Positions 22,026 to 32,790 of a stretch of 64,000 nucleotides of DNA are shown here, one piece after another. Origin of the DNA: Pilatotrama ljubarskyi (Eukaryota; Basidiomycota; Agaricomycetes; Polyporales; Polyporaceae). The stretch covers positions 130,336 to 194,335 of the forward strand of contig MU277723.1 of NCBI GenBank assembly GCA_022385805.1, read 5' to 3'. Within the stretch, counting starts at the first letter, position 1. Every line of letters begins with the position of its first letter. The notes under the pieces were generated by a model. It was not told the DNA's origin. It did no database searches and saw only the letters and a list, made by a program, of their open reading frames with translations. The position numbers and the translations under genes were made by a program.

Positions 22026-23234
22026 TTAGTGCCCATGATCATCCCCCAGTATGGTAGCGATGCAGTACGGCGTGAGCATGCCTGCGACGGTGAGTAATAG
22101 ACGTCCCTTGGAACCGCGCTGTTCTTCTCTACTGGGCTGGGCATGGGTGAGTGACGGTTGCAACACCGTCGCGACATACAGGAAAGATCCCCCCTGTCGC
22201 TACGTCAGTACGCATGCCAAACAACAGGGACGATCTGCCCACAGAGAACAGGAGGGCAATACCAGGCCAGCGGCCATGGCTATCTGCGCCAAAGAACGAC
22301 AGCAGTGTGTATGATAGAAGCGTCCCAATCGGAGTCGATGCGCTAAAGATCGCCAGATGCTTCTTACACTGCGCATGCGGCAGGGACGTAGAGAGAAGGG
22401 AGGTAGTGAGTGCAAGTGCGGTGGGCGCTGCAGAGGATGTTGATCAGCAACTACTTCAATGCGGAGGACACCAACTCCAAGCACACCTTTGTGCACTACC
22501 AAGGCAAGGAAGACGACCACAGATAGTCCGGACGGCACAATGGAGTCACCGGACGGCAAGCCTGATCCTGACTCCGAAAGTGAGGCAGATCCGAGCGCAA
22601 GTCCGTCCGCGAGTGCATGCACCACCAGGCCCAAGGTAAGGGGATAGGCTCGTCGGCGCGACTCGACAGTCTCGGCAATGGGAGGCTGCGGGGGCGAACG
22701 AGAGGGCTCCCCCAAGCGGATACCCTCTGTACGCTCGAGGTCTCCAAGCTCGACATCAAACTCAACGGTGGACTCCTCATCTGGTTTGGGCTGCTGATAT
22801 CCAGACTGCTCGTTGGCACTCGGTGAGTGCGAGTGCTGAGAGACTTGACGCTCGACTATGAGCATGAAGGTAAACCCCGCAATGAGGGAGAGCGCGATTT
22901 GCGAAGTCGGGAAGCCTTTCGATTGTGAAGACGATGCCAGGATTTCAATCCCTCTGTCGACATTGGTCAAATACCTCCATAGATGTGTACGTTGGTAGAT
23001 ACACGTACTCTGGTATCACCACTCCGAGCGCGGCTCCGAGTAATAAACCAGTGCCGAATGCAGACAAGGCAGATAGAGACGACTCTAAGTGGTCGCGTTA
23101 CACCTTTATTACTGAGTATGTGGTACAGACAGCAACATACTCGAGAAGGACATCGAAAGAGGCAGCATGCCAGTCCCGAAGGAGGCTGCTCCTAGTAAAG
23201 CCGCCATGACGAAGACGGATGTGAAACCAGACAT
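22026..23234 (-). CDS. ZIP family metal transporter, ZIP9-like
   Basis: Five exons (minus): 23234-23141, 23084-23009, 22953-22487, 22427-22243 and 22193-22026, about 329 residues. Hydrophobic segments alternate with short loops. The ZIP landmarks are GTGLLLGAALGVVIPEGIEI (TM2), a His/acid-rich cytoplasmic loop (SQHSHSPS, then a Glu-rich part), the metal-binding TM4 motif VVHALADGLALGSA and TM5 VVHKAPTALALTT. These His and Asp residues line the transport path. The HALADG and HKAP forms are those of the ZIP9 subfamily, which in eukaryotes moves Zn2+ (sometimes Fe or Mn) out of secretory compartments or into the cytosol. The 54-base intron between exons 2 and 3 was fixed because it alone restores IPEGIE. 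The gene is divergent from the first small secreted protein gene. Confidence 0.9.
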
Positions 23235-24156
23235 AGCAGCAAGATTGGGTCGTCGAGCTCCTTTGGAGTAAACAACAGGTACGAGAGGGTCAGTTAGAGT
23301 CGGATGACTCCACAGCGGGGATGTCGTAAGGGTGTAGAGGTCGTTGCCTGCGCAGGCGTGCCATGGCAAGTGAACTCGAGCTTCCGAGTCGTTGCATCCG
23401 CGTCTGCGAACAGCGCCCGGCGCCACCGCTGGGGTCCCTCACGTGACAAGCGCGACGCTAGTACTACGCGTGGACAACTAGCGCCGAGAGTCGGGTCGAT
23501 GCGGGGGTGAATAGACGCTCGTGGGACTCCCGGTCAATGCCGATGACGTCTTCGATCTCGGCAGCCTTTCCTCTCGTCTCTGCAAGACATGTCGGCTTTT
23601 CTGTGTACCTCATTGGGAGTTCTGAGACTCTCTGGAGCAGTATGCGAATGATGCAGACAGCGTAGACTCGCAAATAACCAGTTCCTCTGGACGATACGCC
23701 ATGAGAACGCTTTTTCTCGCGGTAGGTTCAAGCCTCACATGCCCCGTCTGGCCCCACCGACCGACAGCCCATCTCGCGCATTCATCGCCGTGCTCCAGCT
23801 TCACACTCGTTCAACCACGGACTAGCCTCCAGCGTCCCGGTCATGCGTCCAGAATGGGCCCTTCGCCGACCCGCCGAATGAGCGGATTGGCCCCGCAGAC
23901 CCCGGCATGTGTGTATGACCGCATCCTCGTGTCCGAACAGTAGCAGCCTGCCGTCGGCCTCGCGTAATGGGAGTAAGATGAACACAGCCTTCCCGAACGC
24001 TCGAGTCTTTCTGTATCCGTATAAAGGGCGACCGGTAAGTCCTTTGAAGAGCTCCACATCGAGTGTCTGTCCACAGACTCGCGACCTTTCGTGCCCAAAC
24101 CCCTCGAACCATCGTCAAAACCCTCCACGTTCGCAACGACCTCCCTCACCTCCTCC
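23235..24156. other. Divergent intergenic region
   Basis: This lies between the starts of the ZIP gene (minus) and the first small secreted protein gene (plus). It should contain both promoters. Several overlapping open frames are seen on both strands around 23600-24100 without any recognisable domain or splice structure. Confidence 0.45.
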
Positions 24157-24748
24157 ATGAAAGCTCTTCTCTACTTCTCCACGTTTGCATACCTCGTACT
24201 TGCTGCGCTTGCCCAGCGCATAGCCATTGGGGCTCCCGCGGAATGGTCCGTCATCCAGCCAGGGAGCAACATCACCGTCGAGGTTGACAGACCCGTACGT
24301 CCATTCACACCCCGTTCTATACCTGCGAAAACGTCCTGACCGAGTGATCCCACTTCAGATGACGTTGACCGGCTCTCAAGAGGTCGCCGTCGCCATCGGA
24401 CTCTGGCCTTGTGCTGGCTATGGCGATGCCGCGAACCGCACCTGCGCTGAGATGGACGTCACCCAAGTATTAGGCAATGTCATGTACTCTGGCCCCTACG
24501 CACCCCAGCTCCAGCCTGGCCAAGAGGCGTACAAGCCCCCATACCAGAACTTCACCATCACCGTCCCCTCCACATTCACCGACGGTCAAGTCAGTCTGGG
24601 CGTCGCACATTTCTCGCTGATCGGGGTACGTCGCGCCTCCTTCTCACGGCTCTATTGCATGAAGGACTGACCACCGTTCGTTCATGTGCAGGCCGGCGCA
24701 ATGCCGTTCATGGAGGTCGCGAACATCACGCTGATCGTCAAGTCCTAA
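24157..24748 (+). CDS. Small secreted protein, cluster copy 1
   Basis: Three exons, 24157-24294, 24359-24625 and 24692-24748, give 153 residues. The N-terminus is a clear signal peptide (MKALLYFSTFAYLVLAALAQ). The mature part is about 130 residues, probably all-beta, with a conserved frame: IAIGAPAEWSVIQPGSN, then SQEVAVAIGLWPCAGYGD, a second Cys in RTCAEMD, YQNFTITVPSTF and VSLGVAHFSLIG. The C-terminus NITLIVKS and the two cysteines suggest a small compact extracellular domain. I do not recognise a named family. Two further copies lie on the minus strand (25147-25670 and 27176-27736) with introns at equivalent positions, all in phase 0. Function is unknown; such families in wood-decay and mycorrhizal fungi are often secreted under particular growth conditions. 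Confidence 0.85.
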
Positions 24749-25146
24749 AACTGCAAGCCGCGCGTCATGATCGTGCTCGTGCACTGCGGCACGGATGCTT
24801 CTCGAGGACTCGAACCTTCTTGACTCCACGGATACACTGACATTGGACTGTCCCCGGACTCTACATCGATACGACTTGGAACTCTGTATCATACCCCGCA
24901 CAATCCTGCAGCATCGTATTCATCTAGCGTACCCCTCCACTGTTACTCTTCGTCCATAGCATACTTTCGGCTAGTACCGCTACCAGAAATCATGATTCGT
25001 ATCAAGTCTCTCTAACGCTGATCATCGACCTTAGTATGAGATGCACTGGCTACGGTTTTCGCTTGCTGGAGAGTGATATCCCCGAAGAGTGTCCCGAGCT
25101 TGAGCGCATCATTGGACTCGGCCTCATTCAATGATGACAGTCTCGC
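24749..25146. other. Convergent 3' intergenic region
   Basis: This lies between the stop of secreted-protein copy 1 (plus) and the stop of copy 2 (minus). No gene is supported. Confidence 0.45.
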
Positions 25147-25670
25147 TTATGACTTGAACTTGAGGATGCTACATCATAAAGTCAGTGAAAAACCGTCGCA
25201 AGCAGTGACCAACCCGCTCACGTTCTCGCTGAGCAGGTAGAAGTGAGCGATGGACAACGCGGCTGCTCCCGCAGGGAAGCCCTCAGGAACAGCAACGGTG
25301 TAGTTCTGGAAGGCCCCGCCGTGTCCTGGGCTGGATCGAGGAGTGTACGGTCCAGCAAACAGCACGGTACCAATATCGTCGTCCACGTTGACACCGTCAC
25401 ATGTCCCAGAAGGCGCCTGATCTACGCAACTCAGGAGTCCGATGGCGACCGAGACGTCCTTAGAGACGATGAGGTTGGGCTACGGAGGATATACGTCATC
25501 TCCTAGGAAGACCCTCTAGTTGCGAAAGAGCGTGAACTCACCACTCTAGCTACGTCGACGACAAATGTCTCGCCTGAAGCGAAGGTGGACTGGGGTGCGG
25601 GGGCGCCGAAGAAGACACTCTGGGTCGACCCGAGAGTGACCAACGCAGCAAGTACGATGAAGGACTTCAT
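25147..25670 (-). CDS. Small secreted protein, cluster copy 2 (C-terminus uncertain)
   Basis: Exons (minus) 25670-25542 and 25479-25222 are clear; a last short exon near 25158-25147 is uncertain. The product starts with a signal peptide (MKSFIVLAALVTLGSTQS) and follows copy 1: FFGAPAPQSTFASGE, then SKDVSVAIGLLSCV, GTCDGVNVDDDIGTVLFAGP, YTVAVPEGFPAGAAALSIAHF. After YLLSEN the expected segment (G-x-MPFxEVxNxT in the other copies) is absent. The best in-phase continuation is an acceptor at CTCAAG leading to only FKS and a stop; an upstream TAG acceptor gives a longer unrelated tail. Copy 2 may therefore have lost its last beta-strand, and could be a decaying copy. The signal peptide and two Cys remain intact. 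Confidence 0.75.
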
Positions 25671-27175
25671 GACGTTCGAGGGGGTAAACCGTACAGTTGT
25701 TCACCGTACGTTTGTGGCCAACTCCAAGGGCTCTTATAGTCCACCATCGACGGAGGCGCAGAATTGTAGGCCATGAAACGGTTCCGTCCTCCAGGAGCAC
25801 TGGTTCAGACAGGCATGGGAGACATGTTCAAGACGTGCAACTTGTGCGTAGCCGGAAGGAGCTTCATCGAATATCGAGCTGCCACGGAATCGTACGTCAG
25901 GGCAAGGCCGGTGTGGAATATCGGATGCCGCTAGCAAGACTTACGAGAGTAGTGTCGACGAGTAGACGGCGCGGACAGCCGTCCAGCGGGAGGTAAGGGA
26001 GCGGATCGGACTACGCTTTCTGTGAAATGGCATGAGGGTTCTGCATCTGTAACGCTTTCAAATTCTTCCCGGGGTCACTTTACTGGACTTCGATATAGAC
26101 GTCCCGCGCTGAGGTGTGTCCTCGCTGTGTAGTGCTCGACCGATCTGCGTGATTTCAACCCTCAGGTATGTTAGATGAGAGTACGTTCCTGCTACGTACG
26201 CTCGATCCATTAAGATGGAGTTGACGAGGAGATTAATGTCCTGGGGGCCTTGGTGCGTGAGAAGTTCATCGCGCCTCCGTGTTTCAGACCTCAGAAACCA
26301 AGCCACCATTACGCCATGCGCGGCTAAGAGAGGCCTCTTGAAGAGGCGTCCGGTGCTGACAAAATCCCTTCATTCTGAACAGCATTGCCTTCCGGGAGTT
26401 GAGGTTAAGAGTAGCGCATGCGGGCACAATCACAGTGGTCACATACCTGCTATACGCCACCGCAGCAGATGAGTCCTCCGATTCAATCCCTGCCGAGTGG
26501 TCTAGTACTTGTCTAGTACTCATCAGTGCAATGCCGCCGCCAGCGGAGGACTTGGACGTCTTGTAGCTTACTCATGACATTCGTGTGATCTCCCGATCTG
26601 TGCTCCGGGGAGCTCTTCCTCAACAGAAACGGTGCAGAATACATAGAGGGTCTGCGAGAATAGTCGAGACTACAGGCGATGCTTCGTCATTGGTTGTCTC
26701 TGAACGTGAACCTGCGCCGCCAGTCACGGTGCTGACGGTGATCAGGCTCTGCAAGCGCCACAAGCCATGGCTTCCAGAAACGAGCCAAACTCTTGTTTTG
26801 CCCCAGCAAAAATAATACCCTCGTATTCAGCAATACAGCGGTCTCTAAGACGTGCAATAATCGCTCAGTTGAGGACCTGCCATGCGGCCGGAGCGACAAG
26901 GTAGTTCAAGTCAGAGGCGAGTGAATGCTCCGGCTGGGCAGCACAGCCACCGACCAACTTCGGCGTCTACAGGGCTAAGCCACTTTCTCCGTCTCCTCGA
27001 CCATCGCTTCGTACCATACAGCAGATGGTTCTAAATAATACCTGACCGTCATTCAGTGTTCAAAGACCTATGGTATTCATACTGAACACTGTATTTAGCT
27101 AAAGTAAGTGATCAATATCATGTAACGTTGCGAAAGTCCGAGTAATACATGGTTCATTGCACTGCAGGGGAGCTA
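25671..27175. other. Intergenic region inside secreted-protein cluster
   Basis: This 1.5 kb lies between copy 2 (minus, start 25670) and copy 3 (minus, stop 27176). No coding region is supported. A direct repeat of gtctagtact occurs at 26500-26509 and 26511-26520. The part near 26800-27170 is A/T-richer than the surroundings. Confidence 0.45.
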
Positions 27176-27736
27176 CTACGCCGACCCAGAACCGATGACG
27201 ACGGTCTGATTCACGACCTCGAGGAATGGAACCTCGCCCTAAAAACCTGCGAGTAAGTCCTCCACAGCACCTTCAAAGACGATGTCTACTCACGATGACC
27301 AACCCAAAGTGCGCGACGGCGATAACAGCCGCTCCCGCAGGAAGGAAGTCCGGAATCGTCACGGTGTAGTTCTGGAAGAGGTCGGAGTGGCCGTGTCCGA
27401 CAGGCTGCGGGTTGTAGAGCCCGCTGAAAAGCGGTGTGCCGATGTCGCCCGAGGTGCTGACGCCGTCACACGTTCCCGCAGGATTACGTCCGACGCAGCT
27501 CTGGATGCCGATGGCGACCGCGACGTCTTGTGAGCCCGTGAGTGATGGCTGCAGAGCATGTCAGCGTAGGACAGCATTTTTGGAAGAGCAAGACGTACCA
27601 CTCGATCGATGTCGACGACCACGCTCTCGCCTGGGAAGAGGGTGGCATGCGCAGCTGGAGCAGCTATGATGACGTTCTGAGCCGCAGCGGACGCAGCAAA
27701 GGTAGCGAGCGCGAAGATTCCCTTGAACATGAACAT
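27176..27736 (-). CDS. Small secreted protein, cluster copy 3
   Basis: Three exons (minus), 27736-27599, 27548-27294 and 27238-27176, give 151 residues; ATG codons at 27736 and 27730 are both possible starts. A signal peptide (MFKGIFALATFAASAAAQ) precedes the same frame as copy 1: VIIAAPAAHATLFPGESV, SQDVAVAIGIQSCVGRNPAG, TCDGVSTSGDIGTPLFSG, YTVTIPDFLPAGAAVIAVAH and a C-terminus with VPFLEVVNQTVVIGS. The two introns are in phase 0 at positions equivalent to copy 1, so all copies come from one intron-containing ancestor. Two cysteines are conserved across the copies. The family is not recognised; it is a likely extracellular protein of unknown role. Confidence 0.85.
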
Positions 27737-29121
27737 TGTGGAGAGAAGGTAGGTCGGAGCAGAGAAGGTGTAGCGAGTGAACAGGCTTCAAGAGACGGAT
27801 CTCTCTTGACGGCTAATTCGGCCCTCCACCTCTTATATGGATCCTCGCCCACCGACTTCAGGGGTTCCCCTTTCTGCGTAATGCGCGAAGGGTTGCCTCC
27901 GAACACACGCGCGGCGATGAGTCCGCCTATGTGCACATCCGGGCTATACTGCTCCAGGTCTCGCCAAACACCATAACGCATGCTCGGCGGCTCGCTCACG
28001 CTCGGTGTGGCGGTGAGGTGAAAGGTTCACCTCGGCGCTGCAAACAAGCCCGGGTGCTCTAGACTGCTTTTGAACACGGTCTGTCTCGCAAACTCGCACC
28101 ATCGCCCCCTGGAATGCTGATGAATGCACTCTGCCAGCGAGTTTGTGAGCGAGAACAGCCTCTATTGTACGACGAAGCCCACCGCGGTCACCTTCGCCCT
28201 GCAGAGCGTATGGTACGAGCTCCTTCCATCTTCAAGGTGCAGCCGTGGATAGACCGCAACGCTCGCACTCGGCGGGCGGGCTGCTAGGGGCATGCACCGC
28301 GAAGGCGCACCAAAGAAAACAACCCGCCCGCCCTCCGCCCGTAATCCGCAGTATTGGTCAGACGGCGAAACAGTCACCCTATGACCCCGAGAAAACTGCC
28401 GTGCCTCCAAAGCTGGGGTGTTAAGCCTTGGGAGCAGCTAGCGCGACTGGCGCGCCTTGGAGTGGACCTGAACTGAAACGTGAGCATTTTCGCGGCTGTA
28501 GCCTGAGCTCCAGGTTGCTAACTTACCTACGCCACCCCTTATGCCGCCTGTCCCATCGATTGCTGTCATTCTGAATGAACAGCCTGCACGCAACTGACCA
28601 TGACATCTGTGTGGTACGCATACGCCCACTATGTCGTTGCCGCTTCTTGTAGTCGGAAACATCGATAGTGACGTTCTGGTCTTCGATACTGCAGCCATAG
28701 ACGGAACTCGGGTCAAGCACGGAAGCCCTCTGGGATAGCCTCCCTCTAGTGAGTCCATCATTCAGCAGCGACTGCGACAGCTCCGGGGCGCTCGGAGCTC
28801 CCCGCAGTGCGCAATTGCGCTGAACACGACGGCGCTCAGAGCGGCTGAGCCTGCGATCATAGCATCGCTCACACGCACCGCATCGACGGGCGATACGCTG
28901 TCTACCACTTCCCTCCTGCCCGAGAATGGCGCCAGCAGCTGCACCTTGCTTACGACCTCCACCTCCGTCCCCATCTCCATCCTGTCCCACCCGCCCCCCG
29001 GGACCACGTTTCGCCGCCCTGCGCAAGTCTTCATCCCCGGTCGTACACGCGCATCCGTCGCTGATGTCATTCTGAAATCCCCTTCGTACTGCTCACCTAG
29101 CCCGACGCCTATCTAGCGAAG
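27737..29121. other. Divergent intergenic region
   Basis: This 1.4 kb separates secreted-protein copy 3 (minus) from the plus-strand gene at 29122. Open frames run on both strands through 28530-29070. The minus frame contains a mildly hydrophobic stretch (DAMIAGSAALSAVVFSAIAH) but there is no domain, and the plus frame is equally open, so no gene is called. Confidence 0.4.
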
Positions 29122-29706
29122 ATGATCGACATGCCCAAGGACAGCAAGCGCGAGAGCGTGCTGTCAGCGCCGCCGCTCCCGCCGCCCGAGCCGTCGTCCC
29201 CCGTCTCCTCGCCCTCCGGACCGTCCACATCTCACGTCGTCCAAGTCAACACCGAGCCCGTGCCCCTACATGCAACTGTCAGCGCTGCTCCGCCCGCATA
29301 CACGATGCTTCCGCACGGCAACGGCACCGACCAGCAGCAACGCCCCGGGACGGGCCAGGGTTCGGGCTCGACACCGCGCACACGGGGACGGAGCAACGAC
29401 GACGAAGACGACGAAGACGAGGACGACAAGTCCTCCGCACATTCTCCTCGGGAACACAGCGCCGGGCGCGCGTTTTCCAAGGGCATGCTCGTGATCCTCT
29501 CCGCGCCCGTGTTCGTTGCTGGGGCGGGGCTCGCGGGCGTGCTCGCGGTGCTCTACGGCGCGGGGAAGCTCATTGAGGGGATCGGGAAGGGGCTGTCGAT
29601 GGGGCCCGAAGCGGCGTACCGCAAGTACCAGGCGAGGGAGGAGCGCAAGATGGAGCGGAAGGCGGCGAAGAGGGCGGCACGGAGGAAGTCGCAGAGCCGT
29701 GCGTGA
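29122..29706 (+). CDS. Uncharacterised protein with Gly-rich hydrophobic hairpin (tandem copy 1)
   Basis: A single exon of 194 residues. The N-terminal ~110 residues are Pro/Ser-rich and end in an acidic run of Asp/Glu. A hydrophobic, glycine-rich segment follows (about 121-150: GMLVILSAPVFVAGAGLAGV then LAVLYGAGKLIEGIG), then GLSMGPEAAYRKY and a strongly basic, Arg/Lys-rich tail. The next gene (30199-31020) repeats this plan with GIVAAPLAVAGVGVLAVG, GVLWGAGQIVKGVG and GPEAA, so the two are tandem paralogues. The hydrophobic part is long enough to cross a membrane once or form a hairpin, with the basic tail on the cytosolic side. No signal peptide and no named family are recognised. Confidence 0.75.
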   Translation: MIDMPKDSKRESVLSAPPLPPPEPSSPVSSPSGPSTSHVVQVNTEPVPLHATVSAAPPAYTMLPHGNGTDQQQRPGTGQGSGSTPRTRGRSNDDEDDEDEDDKSSAHSPREHSAGRAFSKGMLVILSAPVFVAGAGLAGVLAVLYGAGKLIEGIGKGLSMGPEAAYRKYQAREERKMERKAAKRAARRKSQSRA

Positions 29707-30198
29707 TTCTGGGTTCATGCTGGCTTCTGAAGGTGAGTGCAGCTGTCGGGGTGCCTGGAGTATAAAATGCTCACGAGTGCGTTGCAGTTCGCGGGGTTTC
29801 GGTTCTACTATGCACATCCACTCTCCTTTTCTTCCTCCTCGTATCAGTTGTCGCATGTAATCATAGGTATACCACTAGTCGCCTTCGGTCAGACTGACCC
29901 TTGTGTCCGAAGTACCCCTACTACTTCTGTGCCGCGGAGCCTGCGATGGCCGAGAAGCAGCATCTCATCTAGTAGGCGCTGTCGCGCGATCTGGGAAATT
30001 ATCGCACCCACTTGGCCGATACCTTGAAGTCGTGCGCGTGACCCGATATTCTGCGAAGGCCATCGTCAGCGAGTCACCTTTAAAACTCCATACCTTATCA
30101 CCTACCGCAGCACACCACCAACTGCACATATACATGCACTCCCAGACGACTCCTCGCAGGCACAAGTACTCCCAACCATCTTCACAACCTCGTATGAC
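29707..30198. other. Intergenic between tandem paralogues
   Basis: No gene is supported. The stretch holds the 3' end of the first paralogue and the promoter and leader of the second; the last 100 bases are rich in A and C on the plus strand. Confidence 0.45.
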
Positions 30199-31020
30199 AT
30201 GCCCATCGCGTTAGGTCCCGCCTGTCCCCCATCATCCCCACTCAGTCACTGACGTTCCAGCACCACAGGCTGGTACAACACCCCCGGGGCCTCGGACGGC
30301 GAGCAGGACAGCCAGGACGAGCTCGCCGTCGCCCGTCCCGGCGAGAACGACGCAAAGGAGCTCGACATGCGCGAGCTCCGCTACATCAGTCACAACTATG
30401 ACGGCACTCTCGAGGTGTACGGCCAGCCGCCTCCCGGGAGGGGCTCTACGCCTCCACCCAAGATAACCAGAATACAAGAGCCAGAACACGATTGGCGGCG
30501 CGCCCTGCCGCCAATCAGACCAGAGAAGACCACCGCACAAGAGCGGGAGCAAGATCGGACACACGTCCCGCCGCCGCCGCCGCCGCCGCCTAGAGCGGGA
30601 ACTTCTGCAGCCACAGACACGGCGTCCGACGCGTCAGAGCAAAATTCCTCGTCCTCCTCTGACTCCCTGGAGCCAACCCCAGCCGAAGCGAGAGACAGCC
30701 AGGGCAAGAAAGCGGCGAAGGCGATCGGCAAAGGCCTGCTCGGGATCGTCGCGGCGCCGCTCGCGGTAGCGGGCGTCGGTGTGCTCGCCGTGGGCGGGGT
30801 GTTGTGGGGCGCCGGGCAGATTGTCAAGGGCGTGGGGACGGCGCTCGCGGCGGGTCCGGAGGCGGCGGCGGGTGCGTTCGGACGGGCGATGGAGGAGGAG
30901 GCGGGGGTGGATGAGGAGACGATGAGGCAGGATCGGAAGCGGCGCGAGGAGGGCCGGAAAGAGGAACAGAGAAGGCAGGAGCGAAGGCGCGGCAGCGGGA
31001 CGGGCGGCGACGGTGCGTAG
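30199..31020 (+). CDS. Uncharacterised protein with Gly-rich hydrophobic hairpin (tandem copy 2)
   Basis: Two exons are inferred: a 16-base first exon 30199-30214 (MPIAL plus one base) and 30269-31020, giving 255 residues. The first exon was chosen because the frame is open upstream of the internal ATG at 30367 to an acceptor at 30268 and needs one base. The protein has an acidic N-terminus, a proline run (eight Pro, about residues 110-117), a Ser/Glu-rich stretch, then the glycine-rich hydrophobic segment near 160-190 (LLGIVAAPLAVAGVGVLAVG) with GPEAA after it and a highly charged Glu/Arg tail likely to be helical. It is a clear paralogue of the protein at 29122-29706. Its function is unknown; a membrane hairpin is the simplest reading. 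If the first exon is wrong, the product starts at 30367. Confidence 0.7.
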
Positions 31021-32790
31021 TTGGGCGAAGCCTCTCAGCTCGTTGCTATGATGCTCGCGATGTCGTGTATATAGGTGACGTGTACGAGCTTAGTAGGATG
31101 CTTGCATTTCGGTTCCTACTCGAGTAGAGACGAACGTACGCGCGGGCGACTCAGCGCACAAGCTATGGGCAGCAGCCTTCAATTAAATAGTAGAATGTTT
31201 CCGGACGACCTCGCCTGTTGCAGCGGGTCACGACAGCGCAGAGGTGCACGTGGAGGTGCCGTCCTGCACGATAACAGCAGAGACTAGGAGAGAGCATCCA
31301 TCTCGGGCGTTGAGTGCTTTTCCAGCCCATGCGCGCAAGCAGGCGTATCACGGCAGACATACGCATGTCTGGACTCTGGAGGAATGCGCCGGCAGACCAT
31401 GGCCAAGTGATAAGGCATTCCTCCCTCTGTTGCCGCGGTGACCGAAGAAGTGCGGGGCAGCCTCGCTCCCGCACTATAGCGGTCTGTGGGCTTGACATGG
31501 CTGGAAGCAGCGCAGTGCGGTATGCGCAAGCCGGAAAGGAGATGACCGTCGTACGGAGTGGCAGAAAGACGAGTCCGAAAGCGGCGAGGGCTGCACGCAC
31601 AAATCGCTCAGGGCATTCAGTTCGGCCGACGCGACTTCACGCGCACGCTCAGGCTGCGCCGGGCGCTTCGGCTTCCGAGATGTGGCACAGAGTCACCAGT
31701 GCATGTACGCAAGCGGCAAGACCGGCAATTCGAATCGTGGTGGCGCGCGAGATTGAAAGAGGCGGAGGACATGTGCACAACAGACCGCCGGATGAGAGCG
31801 TAGGCAAGCGTCGCCAGGCAAGGAGCAACAAACTCGCTTGCTTTCTGGGCACGAGCCTATAAACGCCTGTATAGCCGACCTGGACACGGTCGGGAATGAA
31901 GCGCAAGCCATGGACACAGCAGACGCGGATCACGGCGTTCAAGGCAATCGACAGACGCGAGAAAGGAGCAGATTTGGTGGTGGCCGAGATGCCGGGTGGA
32001 AGCCAGGGATGCAGATGGAAAGCGGAGGGGGGGAGTGGTGCGAGTGGTGCGATGAGGGACAGAGGCACGCAGCATCGGAGCGAAAGGCGGAATGCAGTGC
32101 GGACATGCGACGAGAACGGAGGGGAGAGAACGAGGGAGGTGCTCTGGGCTTGAGATCTCTGAGACCGGAGGCGGGAAGGGGTCGGACAAGTATCACCGAG
32201 CGGCCGGAGTCAGCTGGATGCAAGCTGTAGATGGGCGAGAGAGGGCTGGAGAGCGTGGCCACTGGCGAGAGCCTGCGAGGACTCCAGGCAGAGAAACCGA
32301 GTGGGGAAAGGCCATGCACTCTGCGAGCGTTGGCGTGGAGAGCGGGGAGCGGGGAGGAGAGGAGGAGAGGAGAGGAGGAGAGGAGAGGAGGAGAGGAGAG
32401 GGAGCGGAGACGGCCTGAAAAACACCAGAAAATAAAAAAGAGGGGACCTTGTGACCTGCGCAGAATGCCTAGACGGGCTCAAAAAGAGGGATCCGTCGTG
32501 CGACGCCCTTTGCTTCCTCCCGCCGCGCCCATCACGCCCGCCGACGCTGAAGCTGAAGATGAACGACCGCCGAGGGCTGGGTGTCCGCCAGGATGGAGGT
32601 GGGTGTGTGTTCGCGTGAGGTCTGCAACGTGCGCGGGTGAGGACGGGGGTGTGGGCGGGGATGCCGATGCGGCCGGGGGAGGGGATTGGACGAGGACGAG
32701 AAATGACGCTCGTTCTCGCGACTCCTCTCCTCCACCCGTCCTCTCCTCTCCACGCCCTCTGCTTTCTCTCTTTTCTCCTCGACACCGACC
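31021..32790. other. Intergenic, gene-poor
   Basis: No gene is supported over 1.77 kb. Several overlapping frames are open on both strands but none has a domain. A purine-rich tandem tract lies at 32341-32410. The last 100 bases (32690-32790) are C/T-rich and probably the leader of the next gene. Confidence 0.45.
32341..32410 (+). repeat. GGA/GA purine-rich tandem tract
   Basis: About 70 bases are nearly all purine on the plus strand, made of reiterated ggaggagagga-like units. It is a simple-sequence microsatellite; such mirror-symmetric purine tracts can form triplex structures, which is an inference only. Confidence 0.7.

Noticed and set aside
24860..25146. Possible missing last exon for secreted-protein copy 2
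   Set aside because: No segment with the expected MPFxEV pattern was found in any minus frame before copy 1 ends.
28523..29026. Minus-strand frame of 167 residues upstream of the tandem paralogues
   Set aside because: Both strands are open here, composition is Arg/Gly-rich, and no motif or splice structure supports it.
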